A stretch of DNA of 64,000 nt from contig CAKSUT010000004.1 of NCBI GenBank assembly GCA_934502885.1, forward strand, positions 62,001 to 126,000, read 5' to 3'. This stretch comes from an uncultured Eubacteriales bacterium (lineage in GTDB: Bacteria; Bacillota; Clostridia; Oscillospirales; CAG-382). Shown piece after piece: positions 7,604 to 16,711 of the stretch. The notes beneath the pieces are model-generated. The model was not told the DNA's origin and did no database searches. It was given only the letters and a program-made list of their open reading frames with translations. The position numbers were made by a program, and so were the translations under genes. Each line of letters starts with the position of its first letter. Position 1 is the first letter of the stretch.

Positions 7604-8644
7604 ATGACATTGAGAGTCGCATTTGACGACGAAAACAAAAGCTACGATATAGTTATAGAACGCGGAGTGCTTGCAAGGGCAGGGAGTGAGCTTGAGCTTT
7701 CGGGAAAGGTTCTTGTCCTCACCGACGACGGCGTACCGCAAAAGTACGTGAAAACCGTTGTGGACGCTTGCACAGAACCGTATGTTTATACTGTGCCTCA
7801 CGGAGAAAAAAGCAAGTCCCTCGATTCTTTCGGAAAAATATGCGCTTTCATGCTTGAAAAGGGCTTCGGACGTCGTGACTGCGTTGTTGCTGTAGGCGGA
7901 GGAATGGTCGGAGACCTTGCAGGCTTTGCGGCGGCAAGCTATATGAGGGGCGTCAGATTTTACAATATCCCCACAACGCTCCTTTCACAGGTCGATTCGT
8001 CGGTGGGCGGAAAGACTGCCGTGAACCTCGGCGGCGTAAAGAATATCGTCGGTGCGTTTTACCAGCCGAAAAAGGTTCTCATCGACCCCGATACCCTGAA
8101 AACGCTCACCCCGAGAATACTCGCCGAGGGCTTTGCGGAGGTCGTAAAAATGGCGGCGACCGACAATGCGGAGTTTTTCTCGTATCTCGAAAGCTGCGAT
8201 ATTTCAGAGACTCACTGCATGGAGTATATCATAGCGGAAGCACTCAAGATAAAGATCGAGTACGTAGTGAACGACGAAAAGGAATCTGGCGCACGCATGG
8301 CACTCAATTTCGGACATACCGTCGGTCATGCAATTGAAGCACTCGGAGGACGGTATCACGGCGAATGCGTCGCACTCGGTATGATGTTTATGAGCGAGGG
8401 AGAAGCGAAAAAACGCATAGAAAAGCTCCTTTGTAAATTCGGTCTTCCAACGACCTTGAATGCTGACGCGGAGGCGCTTTATTCGTCTCTCACGCATGAC
8501 AAAAAAGCGTCGGACGGCAAGGTGTCTGTTGTTCGTGTCAGTGAAATAGGAAAGCGTGAAATAGTGAAATGCCCGGTTGAAGATATGCGTTCGGTTATTG
8601 CAGACGGACTTTCAAACATGAATTCACAACGGAAAGAGGATTGA
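7604..8644 (+). CDS. aroB: 3-dehydroquinate synthase
   Basis: Second step of the shikimate pathway: NAD- and metal-dependent cyclisation of DAHP to 3-dehydroquinate. The 346-residue protein shows VVAVGGGMVGDLAGFAAAS for NAD binding, IPTTLLSQVDSSVGGKTAVN, and the metal ligands in AEGFAEVVKMA, NFGHTVGHAIE and RYHGE. Length matches the family. GGGAGGT lies 8 bp before the ATG. It follows pheA by 28 bp and precedes aroC by 7 bp, so it is in the same transcript. Confidence 0.97.
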   Translation: MTLRVAFDDENKSYDIVIERGVLARAGSELELSGKVLVLTDDGVPQKYVKTVVDACTEPYVYTVPHGEKSKSLDSFGKICAFMLEKGFGRRDCVVAVGGGMVGDLAGFAAASYMRGVRFYNIPTTLLSQVDSSVGGKTAVNLGGVKNIVGAFYQPKKVLIDPDTLKTLTPRILAEGFAEVVKMAATDNAEFFSYLESCDISETHCMEYIIAEALKIKIEYVVNDEKESGARMALNFGHTVGHAIEALGGRYHGECVALGMMFMSEGEAKKRIEKLLCKFGLPTTLNADAEALYSSLTHDKKASDGKVSVVRVSEIGKREIVKCPVEDMRSVIADGLSNMNSQRKED

Positions 8645-8651
8645 CGTACAA

Positions 8652-9758
8652 ATGAAGAATACATTCGGAAACGCACTGACAATTACGCTTTTCGGCGAAA
8701 GTCACGGAAAGTATATCGGTGCGGTGCTTGACGGCGTATCACCGGGAGTCGATGTTGACGAAGAATATATAATGCGTGAGCTTGACAGACGCCGTGCAAA
8801 AGGTGAGACCTCAACCGCCAGACACGAGAGCGATACGCCGAAAATCGTGAGCGGAGTTTACGGCGGAAAAACGACCGGGACTCCGATAACCGTCATAATA
8901 GAAAATGCGGATACACACAGCGGCGATTATGAAAGTACACGCTTTCTCGCACGTCCGTCTCACGCCGACTATACCGCACACGTAAAATACGGCGGCTTTG
9001 AGGATTACAGGGGCGGCGGACACTTTTCCGCAAGACTTACGGCGGCGTTTGTCGCGGCGGCAAGCATAGTAAAATGCGCGCTCGAAAAGAAAGGAATAAT
9101 TATCGCCACCCATGCCTCACGGTGCGCCGGTGTTTCCGACAGAAGCTTTGACGATTTGCGCCGTGACGCCGATTATCTTTGCACGCTTCCGACCGACCGT
9201 TTTCCGGTACTTGACGAAAGCTCTGAGTGCCTTATGAAGGAAAGAATTATCGAAGCGAAAAAAGACCTCGACAGTGTCGGCGGTATTCTTGAGACCGCAA
9301 TTCTCGGCGTCGGCGCCGGACTCGGGGAACCGTGGTTTGACAGCGTTGAAAGTGAGCTTGCGCACATTCTTTTCTCGATACCGGCTGTGAAGGGTGTTGA
9401 GTTCGGACTTGGCTTCGGCTTTGCCGACAAGTGCGCAAGCGAAGCCAATGATCCCTTTTATTCCGATGAAAACGGAAATATTCTTACGCGCACAAACAAC
9501 AACGGCGGTATAAACGGCGGCATTACAAATGGTATGCCGATAATATTCAGAACCGCCGTGAAGCCGACACCCTCCATTGCAAAGGAGCAGGATACGGTCA
9601 ATATCGAAACCGGCAAAAATGCAAAGCTCTCAATTCACGGACGGCATGACCCGTGTGTCGTAATGAGAGCGGCTCCCGTCGTCGATGCCGCGGCGGCACT
9701 TGTTATTGCGGATTTTCTTGTTATGCGTGAGGGCGAAAACGCTCTTCGGACAAAGTGA
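8652..9758 (+). CDS. aroC: Chorismate synthase
   Basis: Last step of the shikimate pathway: FMN-dependent trans-elimination of phosphate from EPSP to give chorismate. The 368-residue protein starts GNALTITLFGESHGKYIGAV, the family signature, and also contains ARPSHADYTAHVKYGG, YRGGGHFSARLTA and the C-terminal RHDPCVVMRAAPVVDAAAAL. It sits between aroB and the aroEK fusion in a tightly spaced operon. Nothing unusual in length or motifs. Confidence 0.97.
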   Translation: MKNTFGNALTITLFGESHGKYIGAVLDGVSPGVDVDEEYIMRELDRRRAKGETSTARHESDTPKIVSGVYGGKTTGTPITVIIENADTHSGDYESTRFLARPSHADYTAHVKYGGFEDYRGGGHFSARLTAAFVAAASIVKCALEKKGIIIATHASRCAGVSDRSFDDLRRDADYLCTLPTDRFPVLDESSECLMKERIIEAKKDLDSVGGILETAILGVGAGLGEPWFDSVESELAHILFSIPAVKGVEFGLGFGFADKCASEANDPFYSDENGNILTRTNNNGGINGGITNGMPIIFRTAVKPTPSIAKEQDTVNIETGKNAKLSIHGRHDPCVVMRAAPVVDAAAALVIADFLVMREGENALRTK

Positions 9759-9795
9759 CATTACTGAAGCATTCTGACTGAAAGGTGTGATACGT

Positions 9796-11064
9796 ATGTG
9801 CGGAAAAACACTCGAATACGGACTTATCGGCGAAAAGCTGCCGCACAGTTATTCGGTTGAGATACATAAGAATCTCGCGGATTACGACTACCGCCTGTGT
9901 GAGCTTGCGCCGGAGGAAGTCGGAGAGTTTATGACAAAAAAAGAGTTTCGCGGCATAAACGTGACTATTCCATATAAAAAAACGGTAATGCCGTATCTTG
10001 ACGAAATCTCGGAAAAGGCTCTGAGAATAGGCGCGGTAAATACCGTCGTAAAACGTGACGGCAAGCTTTACGGCTTCAATACCGATCACGTCGGACTTAC
10101 TTCTCTTATCGTCAAAGCCGGTATTGATATCCGCAGTAAGAATTGTATGATACTCGGCACGGGCGGCACTTCGCAGACCGCAAGAGCAGTTCTCGCAGAC
10201 CTTGGCGCAAAAAATCTTGTTGTCGTCAGCAGAAAGAAAGCTCCCGGTACCGTCACCTACGCCGACGCGGTAACCATGACAGAAACAGAGGTTGTTGTCA
10301 ACACGACGCCGGTCGGTATGTATCCGAACGAAAACGCGGCGCCGATAGATATTGGAAAATTCCCGAAGCTGTGCGGCGTAGTTGACGCAATATACAATCC
10401 GCTTCGCACAGAGCTTGTGCTTGATGCAAAGAGGCGAGGAATACCTGCCGTCGGCGGTCTTTATATGCTCGTCGCGCAGGGAGCGGCGGCAAGCGCGCTC
10501 TTTCTCGGCGTCGACGGCACTTTCAATACGGACGATGCCGAAAAAATATGCGAAAAGGTTCGTGCGCAAAAGGAAAACATCGTGCTTGTCGGTATGCCGT
10601 CGTGCGGAAAGTCCGCAATAGGAAAAAAGCTCTCGCAGATGCTTGACAGACCTTTCTGCGACACGGACGAGCTGCTTGAAAAGCGTTTCGGCATAACCCC
10701 CTGCGATTACATAAACGGCTACGGCGAACGCAGCTTCAGAGATACCGAGAGCATGATTGTGAGCGAATGTGCGGCGATGTCGTGCGGCGTAATAGCCACG
10801 GGCGGCGGTGCGGTTTTGCGCCCTCAGAATGTCAGAGCACTTTTGCGCAACGGACGCATTTACTTCATAGACCGTGATCTTTCCGCTTTGAAGCCGAGTC
10901 CCGACCGTCCTCTTTCGCACGACAGAGAAACTCTCGGGAAAATGTTTCACGCACGCTATCCGCTCTATAAGGACGTGAGCGATGTCACGGTTGACGGAAA
11001 CATGAGCGTTGACGAGGTCGCAAAAGCCATTCGCAAAGAGTTTTGCCAAAACACCGAAGAATGA
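9796..11064 (+). CDS. aroEK: Shikimate dehydrogenase-shikimate kinase fusion
   Basis: A single 422-residue chain carries two consecutive pathway enzymes. Residues 1-260 are AroE: LIGEKLPHSYS (substrate), GINVTIPYKKTVM with catalytic Lys, GFNTDHVGL, ILGTGGTSQTARAVLAD for NADP and GGLYMLVAQGAAA at its end. Residues 262-422 are AroK: Walker A GMPSCGKS beginning at 266, DTDELLEK, GERSFRDTES, ATGGGAVL and DRPLS. ATG 9796 is preferred over GTG 9787, which lies inside the AAAGGTG ribosome site. AroE and AroK are usually separate in bacteria; this fusion order occurs in some Firmicutes. Confidence 0.94.
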   Translation: MCGKTLEYGLIGEKLPHSYSVEIHKNLADYDYRLCELAPEEVGEFMTKKEFRGINVTIPYKKTVMPYLDEISEKALRIGAVNTVVKRDGKLYGFNTDHVGLTSLIVKAGIDIRSKNCMILGTGGTSQTARAVLADLGAKNLVVVSRKKAPGTVTYADAVTMTETEVVVNTTPVGMYPNENAAPIDIGKFPKLCGVVDAIYNPLRTELVLDAKRRGIPAVGGLYMLVAQGAAASALFLGVDGTFNTDDAEKICEKVRAQKENIVLVGMPSCGKSAIGKKLSQMLDRPFCDTDELLEKRFGITPCDYINGYGERSFRDTESMIVSECAAMSCGVIATGGGAVLRPQNVRALLRNGRIYFIDRDLSALKPSPDRPLSHDRETLGKMFHARYPLYKDVSDVTVDGNMSVDEVAKAIRKEFCQNTEE

Positions 11065-11085
11065 TAACCGGAGGACATACAAAGA

Positions 11086-11532
11086 ATGAAACTTATGATA
11101 ATAAACGGTCCGAACCTCAATATGCTCGGTGTGAGAGAACCTGGCATTTACGGCAGAACGACGTATGACAGCCTCTGCGAAAAAATCAAGGCTCACGCCG
11201 ACGGCAAGGGCGTCGAAACAGAGTTTGTGCAGTCGAATCACGAGGGAGACCTTGTAGACGCAATACAGAGAGCATATTTTGAAAAGTTCGACGGCATTGT
11301 GATAAATCCCGGTGCGTATACGCACACAAGCATTGCCATTCTTGATGCCGTCAAGGCAACCTCTCTTCCGACAGTCGAGGTGCATATCTCAAAGCTTGAC
11401 GAGAGAGAGGACTTCAGGCAGATAAGCTACATAAGAAAAGCCTGCATAAAATCGATAATCGGAGAGGGAACCGACGGATATCTTCACGCCGTCGACGAAC
11501 TTGTCCGATATTGCCGGGAGGCGAAGAAATGA
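11086..11532 (+). CDS. aroQ: Type II 3-dehydroquinate dehydratase
   Basis: Third step of the shikimate pathway: dehydration of 3-dehydroquinate to 3-dehydroshikimate, by a dodecameric type II enzyme. The 148-residue protein begins MIINGPNLNMLGVREPGIYG with the catalytic Tyr, followed by QSNHEGDLVDAI, INPGAYTHTSIAILDA and VEVHISKLDEREDFR. GGAGG precedes the ATG. Its stop overlaps the aroA start (ATGA), which suggests translational coupling. Confidence 0.97.
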   Translation: MKLMIINGPNLNMLGVREPGIYGRTTYDSLCEKIKAHADGKGVETEFVQSNHEGDLVDAIQRAYFEKFDGIVINPGAYTHTSIAILDAVKATSLPTVEVHISKLDEREDFRQISYIRKACIKSIIGEGTDGYLHAVDELVRYCREAKK

Positions 11533-12740
11533 GAGTAACAATAACACCCTCGACCGCGAAAGGTACGGTCAAAGCGCCGCCGTCAAAGAGCATCGCACAC
11601 AGAATGCTTATCGCCGGCGCGCTTTCGGACGGTGAAAGCGTTATACACGGCATAAGCCTTTCGCAGGATATAAAAGCGACGCTCCGCTGTCTTGCCGCAC
11701 TCGGTGCGGAGTATAAGGTTGACGGCGATACGGTGCGCATAGGAAAATGTAAACCCTCTGCGGTTAAGAAAAAGGTACTTCTCGACTGCGGCGAAAGCGG
11801 AAGCACACTGCGCTTTCTTCTTCCGCTGTGCCTTCTTTCGGGAAAAGAAGCGATACTCACCGGTTCTCCGACGCTTTTGTCAAGACCGCTTGACGTTTAC
11901 AGCAAACTTTGCGCCTCGCAGAGTATAGAGTGTCGTCACGAGGCCGACGGAATACACGTCTGCGGCGTATTGAAGCCGGGCAATTACAAAATTCCCGGGA
12001 ATGTCAGCAGTCAGTTCATTTCGGGACTCCTGTTTGCGCTTCCGCTTCTCGGAAAGCCGAGTACGATAACCATAAGCGCGCCTATAGAGAGCGTGCCTTA
12101 CATTGAGCTTACGCTTCAGGCTCTGTCGCGCTTCGGCGTTTCGGCAAAATGGACGGGCGAGAGGACGATATCCGTCGGAAAGGGCGGCTATTCTCCCCTT
12201 GAAACAACCGTCGAGGGTGACTATTCCAACGCCGCTTTCTTCGACGTGCTGAACCTCTTGGGAGGCGATGTCACGGTTGAGGGACTTGACCCTGAGTCAA
12301 AGCAGGGGGATAAGGTTTACAAGAAGATGTTTCCTCTTATCGCGGCAGGGACTCCGTCGCTTCACTTCGGAGACTGTATCGACCTTGCTCCGATTTGCTT
12401 CGCACTCTCGGCGGCTCTTCACGGCGGTGTGTTTAACGGCACTCGCAGACTTGCCATAAAAGAGAGCGACCGTGCAAATTCAATGGCTGAGGAACTGCGA
12501 AAATTCGGCGCGAGGGTGACAGTGAACGAGGACAGCGTGATAGTGCTTCCGAAAGAGTTTCATGCGCCGGACGGAGTACTTGACAGTCACAACGACCACA
12601 GAATAGTCATGTCGCTGAGTGTGCTTTTGACGCTTGTCGGCGGCACAATAGAGAATGCGCAAGCCGTTGACAAAAGCTTTCCCGGCTTTTTCGACGAGCT
12701 TTCGTCACTCGGAATTGAGGTAAAATATGAGAACGATTAA
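11529..12740 (+). CDS. aroA: 3-phosphoshikimate 1-carboxyvinyltransferase (EPSP synthase)
   Basis: Sixth step of the shikimate pathway: transfer of enolpyruvyl from PEP to shikimate-3-phosphate. The 403-residue enzyme has APPSKSIAHRMLIAGALS at the N-terminus with the substrate Lys and Arg, CGESGSTLRFLLPL, NVSSQFISGLLFALPLL, EGDYSNAAFF and the C-terminal DSHNDHRIVMSLSVL. ATG 11529 overlaps the aroQ stop and has GGGAGG 8 bp upstream. Its last 14 bp overlap tyrA. Confidence 0.97.
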   Translation: MRVTITPSTAKGTVKAPPSKSIAHRMLIAGALSDGESVIHGISLSQDIKATLRCLAALGAEYKVDGDTVRIGKCKPSAVKKKVLLDCGESGSTLRFLLPLCLLSGKEAILTGSPTLLSRPLDVYSKLCASQSIECRHEADGIHVCGVLKPGNYKIPGNVSSQFISGLLFALPLLGKPSTITISAPIESVPYIELTLQALSRFGVSAKWTGERTISVGKGGYSPLETTVEGDYSNAAFFDVLNLLGGDVTVEGLDPESKQGDKVYKKMFPLIAAGTPSLHFGDCIDLAPICFALSAALHGGVFNGTRRLAIKESDRANSMAEELRKFGARVTVNEDSVIVLPKEFHAPDGVLDSHNDHRIVMSLSVLLTLVGGTIENAQAVDKSFPGFFDELSSLGIEVKYEND

Positions 12741-13608
12741 CAAAGACACGAATTTTCTTATCGTCGGACTCGGAGTCATGGGAGCGGCATACGCAAGACT
12801 CCTTTCAGACGCAGGTTATAAGGTAGGTGCGGTAACAAAAGAGCAGAGCGACGTTGATTACGCGCTCTCGCACGGTTACGTTGCCGAGGGAAGCACCGAA
12901 CCGACGGAGGAGCTTCTCGGCAAAGCGGATGTGGTTGTCTGCGCACTTCACCCACACGTGCTTATTTCGTGGATAGAACGCAACCAATATAAGCTTGCAA
13001 GGGGTGCTGTTGTCACCGATATCACCGGCGTCAAAGGAGGCGTGGTCGGTCAGATACAGGAAATGCTTCGCTCCGACCTTGAGTTTGTTGCGGTTCATCC
13101 TATGGCAGGACGAGAGGGAAGCGGCATCGCGATGAGCGAGGGCGTTAAATTCGGTGAAGCAAACTACATAATCGTCCCCACGGCGTGCAACACCAAAGAG
13201 GGCATAGAGCTTGCGAGAAAGCTCGGCGAAATTCTCGGCTTCGCGAGAATCGCCGAACTTGATATAGACACTCACGACGAAATGATAGCCTACCTTTCAC
13301 AGCTTACGCACTGTATAGCAGTCGCTCTTATGACCTGCCGCGACTGTGAGCATATGACGTCGTATACCGGCGACTCGTTCCGCGACCTTACGCGTATAGC
13401 GAGAATAAACGATGAGATGTGGAGCGAACTGTTCTTAATAAACAAAGATAAGCTTCTCGAACAGATGAATCTCTTCATAAAAGAGATTACGCGCATGAGA
13501 GATCTTCTCGCCGTCGGCGACCGAGAGGGTATACGCGAGATGATGAGATGCTCGACCGCAAGACGCGCACTTTTCGATAAACCCACTGCCGATGATAACG
13601 ATAAGTAA
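12727..13608 (+). CDS. tyrA: Prephenate dehydrogenase
   Basis: Tyrosine branch enzyme: NAD(P)-dependent oxidative decarboxylation of prephenate to 4-hydroxyphenylpyruvate. The 293-residue protein has an N-terminal Rossmann motif IVGLGVMGAAYARLL, then VTDITGVKGGV, the catalytic-site segment FVAVHPMAGREGSGI and IAYLSQLTHCIAVAL. It lacks both a fused chorismate mutase and a C-terminal ACT domain, so prephenate must come from the PheA mutase domain. The start overlaps aroA by 14 bp behind a GAGG inside aroA. Confidence 0.94.
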   Translation: MRTINKDTNFLIVGLGVMGAAYARLLSDAGYKVGAVTKEQSDVDYALSHGYVAEGSTEPTEELLGKADVVVCALHPHVLISWIERNQYKLARGAVVTDITGVKGGVVGQIQEMLRSDLEFVAVHPMAGREGSGIAMSEGVKFGEANYIIVPTACNTKEGIELARKLGEILGFARIAELDIDTHDEMIAYLSQLTHCIAVALMTCRDCEHMTSYTGDSFRDLTRIARINDEMWSELFLINKDKLLEQMNLFIKEITRMRDLLAVGDREGIREMMRCSTARRALFDKPTADDNDK

Positions 13609-13778
13609 GCGGTATCTAACTGATTAACAAACTGCAAAGAGACTGTGGTTGAAGCCTTTACCAAACCATCAAGTGGTAGGAGAATGAAACCAATCCACAG
13701 CATCTAAACAATTATACCATAGTTCTTTGAGAGGAACTCTGAAAACTACTACATTTATTATACGAGGAGAATTAAGCC
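13609..13778 (+). other. 170-bp non-coding interval with two hairpins before the DAHP synthase
   Basis: The longest gap within the aro cluster. CTGTGG (13643-13648) pairs with CCACAG (13695-13700), enclosing TACCA/TGGTA (13659-13663 with 13674-13678). A second hairpin AGTTC/GAACT lies at 13721-13738. The sequence GAAGCC, small hairpin, GAATGAAACC recalls the right-end RNA of IS605/TnpB elements, but no transposase remnant is visible, so the origin is open. No convincing -35/-10 pair was found. Ends with GAGGAGAA, the DAHP synthase ribosome site. Confidence 0.45.
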
Positions 13779-14807
13779 ATGAACATGAAATTTATCTGTA
13801 AGCTTCCCATACCGCAGGACGTAAAGGCAATGTATCCGCTTTCCGAAAAAGCGGCGGCGATAAAGGCGGCGAACGATGAGGAAATAATCAAAGTGTTTAC
13901 CGGCGAGAGCGACAAACTCGTCCTTGTTATCGGACCTTGCTCCGCAGACAGAGAGGACGCCGTGCTTGAATATATTCTGAAACTCCGTAAGGTGCAGGAA
14001 CAGGTCGCCGATAAGATAGTTATCGTTCCGAGAATATACACGAATAAGCCACGCACCACCGGCGACGGCTACAAGGGAATGCTTCATCAGCCCGACCCCA
14101 ACGAAAAGCCCGATATGCTTAAAGGCATTGTCGCAATACGTGAGATACATATGCGCGCCATAGAGCAGACCGGATTCTCTTGTGCGGATGAAATGCTTTA
14201 CCCCGAGAATCACCGCTACCTCAACGATGTGCTTTCGTATGTTGCAGTCGGCGCACGCTCAACCGAGAACCAACAGCACCGCCTCACCGCAAGCGGACTT
14301 ACCGTTCCCGTCGGCATGAAAAACCCCACAGGCGGCGATATTTCTGTTATGATGAACTCGATTGTGGCAGGTCAGCACGCCCACACGTTCATATACAGAG
14401 GCTGGGAGGTTGAAAGCACCGGAAATCCCCTCACTCACGCAATTCTCCGCGGATATGTCGATCAGTACGGCAGATCTCTCCCCAACTACCACTACGAGGA
14501 TCTCGCACAGCTCTGCGAGCAGTACGCAAAGCGCGACCTTAAGAATCCTGCGGTCATAATCGACGCCAACCACGCTAATTCCGGAAAACGCTTTGAAGAA
14601 CAGCCGAGAATAGTCAAGGACGTACTCCACAGCTGCCGCCACAATTCCGATATCAAGAAGATAGTCAAGGGATTTATGGTAGAGAGCTATCTTGAAGACG
14701 GCAATCAGCCCGTCGGCGGAGGTGTCTACGGAAAGTCAATAACCGACCCGTGCCTCGGCTGGGCAAAAACCGAGAAGCTCATTTTCGGTCTTGCGGAACT
14801 CGTTTGA
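13779..14807 (+). CDS. aroF: 3-deoxy-7-phosphoheptulonate (DAHP) synthase, type I
   Basis: First committed step of the shikimate pathway: condensation of PEP and erythrose 4-phosphate, metal dependent. The 342-residue protein is of the AroF/G/H class: VIGPCSADREDAV, PRIYTNKPRTTGDGYKG, ADEMLYPENHRYL, GARSTENQQHR, VGMKNPTGGD, DANHANSGK and GFMVESYLEDGNQP. This class is normally feedback-inhibited by an aromatic amino acid; which one cannot be read here. GAGGAG precedes the ATG. It closes the pathway set: with the upstream genes all seven steps to chorismate are present. Confidence 0.95.
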   Translation: MNMKFICKLPIPQDVKAMYPLSEKAAAIKAANDEEIIKVFTGESDKLVLVIGPCSADREDAVLEYILKLRKVQEQVADKIVIVPRIYTNKPRTTGDGYKGMLHQPDPNEKPDMLKGIVAIREIHMRAIEQTGFSCADEMLYPENHRYLNDVLSYVAVGARSTENQQHRLTASGLTVPVGMKNPTGGDISVMMNSIVAGQHAHTFIYRGWEVESTGNPLTHAILRGYVDQYGRSLPNYHYEDLAQLCEQYAKRDLKNPAVIIDANHANSGKRFEEQPRIVKDVLHSCRHNSDIKKIVKGFMVESYLEDGNQPVGGGVYGKSITDPCLGWAKTEKLIFGLAELV

Positions 14808-14819
14808 CAGGAGTAAGAG

Positions 14820-15623
14820 ATGAATACCGAAATAAAGATAGTTTTCAGCGACGTTGACGGAACGCTCCTTAACTCGGAACATCGCATCACTCCCTGTACA
14901 CTCGGTGCGGTAAAGAAGCTCGGCGAAAATGGCATCCCATTTGTCGTAGTGTCGGCGAGAAGTCCGTCGGGAATATACACTATAACGAAAGAATGCGGAC
15001 TTTATTGTCCCATGGTCGCGTACAGCGGCGCGCTCATCCTTTCGGAAAAAGGCGAGGTTCTGTATCACGGCGGCATGAAAAAGAGCGAGGCGCAAAGCGT
15101 GCTTGACTATATCGCCGGGAAAGGCTTTGACCTCACTCCGTGTATCTATTCATACGATGAATGGATTGTACCGGACAAGAGCGACCCGAGAGTTATCCGA
15201 GAGGAAAGTATCGTAAAGGCGAGCGCAAGAGAGGGGGGAGTGTCGGACTTCACCGAGGACGAGGTGAGTAAGATTCTCTGTATATGCGATCTTGCCCAAA
15301 CGCCGGATATTGAGAGGGGACTCAAAGAGAATTTTCCCGCGCTTTCGGTTGTTAGATCCTGCGCAAACCAGATTGAGGTTATGCGCCGCGGCACAAACAA
15401 AGCCGGCGCCGTAAAGGTGCTTTGTGAAAAGTACGGCATCTCGCTTTCGGAAGCCGCCGCCTTCGGCGACAGCTATAACGACGCCGAAATGCTTGAAACC
15501 GTAAAGTACGGCGTCCTCATGGGGAATGCGCCGGAGGATCTCAAAGAGCGCATACCGTGTCATACAGAAGATAACGACGGCGACGGAATAGCCGTATATC
15601 TTCGTGAACACGGCGTAATATGA
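14820..15623 (+). CDS. Cof-type HAD-superfamily phosphatase
   Basis: Soluble phosphatase of 267 residues in the HAD IIB (Cof/YbjI) group, which act on small phosphorylated metabolites such as sugar phosphates and FMN. Motif I is VFSDVDGTLLNSEHR with the nucleophilic Asp, motif II is in FVVVSARSPSG, and the late motifs are KAGAVKVLCEKYG and AAFGDSYNDAEML. AGGAG precedes the ATG. It follows the DAHP synthase by 12 bp and ends at the shared terminator, so it is likely co-transcribed, but no role in aromatic synthesis is known for the family. Confidence 0.88.
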   Translation: MNTEIKIVFSDVDGTLLNSEHRITPCTLGAVKKLGENGIPFVVVSARSPSGIYTITKECGLYCPMVAYSGALILSEKGEVLYHGGMKKSEAQSVLDYIAGKGFDLTPCIYSYDEWIVPDKSDPRVIREESIVKASAREGGVSDFTEDEVSKILCICDLAQTPDIERGLKENFPALSVVRSCANQIEVMRRGTNKAGAVKVLCEKYGISLSEAAAFGDSYNDAEMLETVKYGVLMGNAPEDLKERIPCHTEDNDGDGIAVYLREHGVI

Positions 15624-15641
15624 CAATAAATGCACATAAAA

Positions 15642-15676
15642 AAATACGGTTGCTTCAAAGCTGAGCAACCGTATTT
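15642..15676. terminator. Bidirectional terminator
   Basis: Perfect 13 bp stem AAATACGGTTGCT/AGCAACCGTATTT with a 9-nt loop, A-rich before and T-rich after. It separates the aro cluster from the convergent lactonase gene. Confidence 0.9.
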
Positions 15677-15706
15677 CTCGTATGCACTTTTTTCGCTGTT
15701 ATAGTA

Positions 15707-16711
15707 TCAGCCGAAAATTACGCACAGCGCACCTTCGGCATCTATTTTCGTGTCAAGAAGCGTAAGCTTCGGACCTTCACAGCGGAATACCGTAACGTCG
15801 TTTGTCTCCTCGTTGGTCGAGAAAAGATATCCGTCTTTTATGTCGAAGTCGCGCGGACGCTTGCCGCCGCAGGGCGTGTAGGAGCGAATCTCGAGCGTAT
15901 CGGAGTCGGTTATCTCAAAACAGGTTATTGAGTCGTGACCGCGATTGGAGACATAAAGATACTTGCCGTCGTCGGAAATTCTTATTGCGGCGGCGGTGCT
16001 CACTCCGTCGTAATCCGGGGGAAGAGCAGGGTATGTTCCGAGAGGTACGAGAGTGCCGTCGGAATAGATGAACACAGTGACCGTTGATGCAAGCTCATTC
16101 ACACAGTACATACGTGTACCCTCGTGATTGAAGACAACGTGCCTGCATCCGTGACCGTCGGGAACCTTCGCTGTCGAATGTACGCCAAGGTCGAAATCGT
16201 ATATGTAAACAGTGTCAAGACCGAGGTCGGTCGAAACGAGGTACTTTCCATCTGGCGTCACATTGATGTAGTGTGTGTGCGCCGCCTCCTGACGAGTCGG
16301 ATGAGGACCGTGACCCGTGTGTACATCGAGTTTGTCGCAGACGCCGTTTCTTATGCGCGAAACGCTTCCGGAAAGGTAGTTTACACAGTATACGTCCGAA
16401 TCGTGTACGCAGAGGTGGCAGGCGACAATGCCCTTTGTCGAAACCGGCGCACCGAAATTCGAGAGAGTGCCGTCAGGTGCAATGTTGCACTCAAGAATGC
16501 CGCTGTTTTCTCCGTCGGTCTTTCTTAATTCAATGTACATTTTATCTCCGCTTTTTGCGAGAAACATTGGGCTATCAAATGGGTAAAACTCACGCACAGA
16601 GAGCTTTTCGTTTTCAAAGTCGCAGAGATATACTCCGCCGTCCGGTGCACACGCCGCTACGTATATATTTTTCATGTCAGCAGTATCCGTCCTTTCGTTT
16701 GTTACTGCCAT
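15707..16711 (-). CDS. Lactonase family beta-propeller protein (6-phosphogluconolactonase type)
   Basis: Protein of 334 residues with the seven-bladed propeller layout of the Pgl/YbhE lactonase group: NIYVAACAPDGGVYLCDFE, HTHYINVTPDGKYLVSTDLG, GCRHVVFNHEGTRMYCVNEL and IRISDDGKYLYVSNRGHDS are blade repeats, and GKRPRDFDIKDGYLFS is the conserved late segment. YbhE-type members hydrolyse 6-phosphogluconolactone. No signal peptide, so cytoplasmic. I used the ATG at 16711, which has GGAG 4 bp upstream; an in-frame ATG at 16675 gives the more family-like start MKNIYVAA but with a distant ribosome site. Monocistronic. Confidence 0.85.
   Translation of the reverse strand: MAVTNERTDTADMKNIYVAACAPDGGVYLCDFENEKLSVREFYPFDSPMFLAKSGDKMYIELRKTDGENSGILECNIAPDGTLSNFGAPVSTKGIVACHLCVHDSDVYCVNYLSGSVSRIRNGVCDKLDVHTGHGPHPTRQEAAHTHYINVTPDGKYLVSTDLGLDTVYIYDFDLGVHSTAKVPDGHGCRHVVFNHEGTRMYCVNELASTVTVFIYSDGTLVPLGTYPALPPDYDGVSTAAAIRISDDGKYLYVSNRGHDSITCFEITDSDTLEIRSYTPCGGKRPRDFDIKDGYLFSTNEETNDVTVFRCEGPKLTLLDTKIDAEGALCVIFG

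Noticed and set aside
9721..11385. Open minus-strand frame of 554 codons opposite aroEK and aroQ
   Set aside because: It lies fully antisense to genes with diagnostic motifs, has no ribosome site, and its sequence is Cys/His/Arg-rich as expected from reverse reading of this codon bias.
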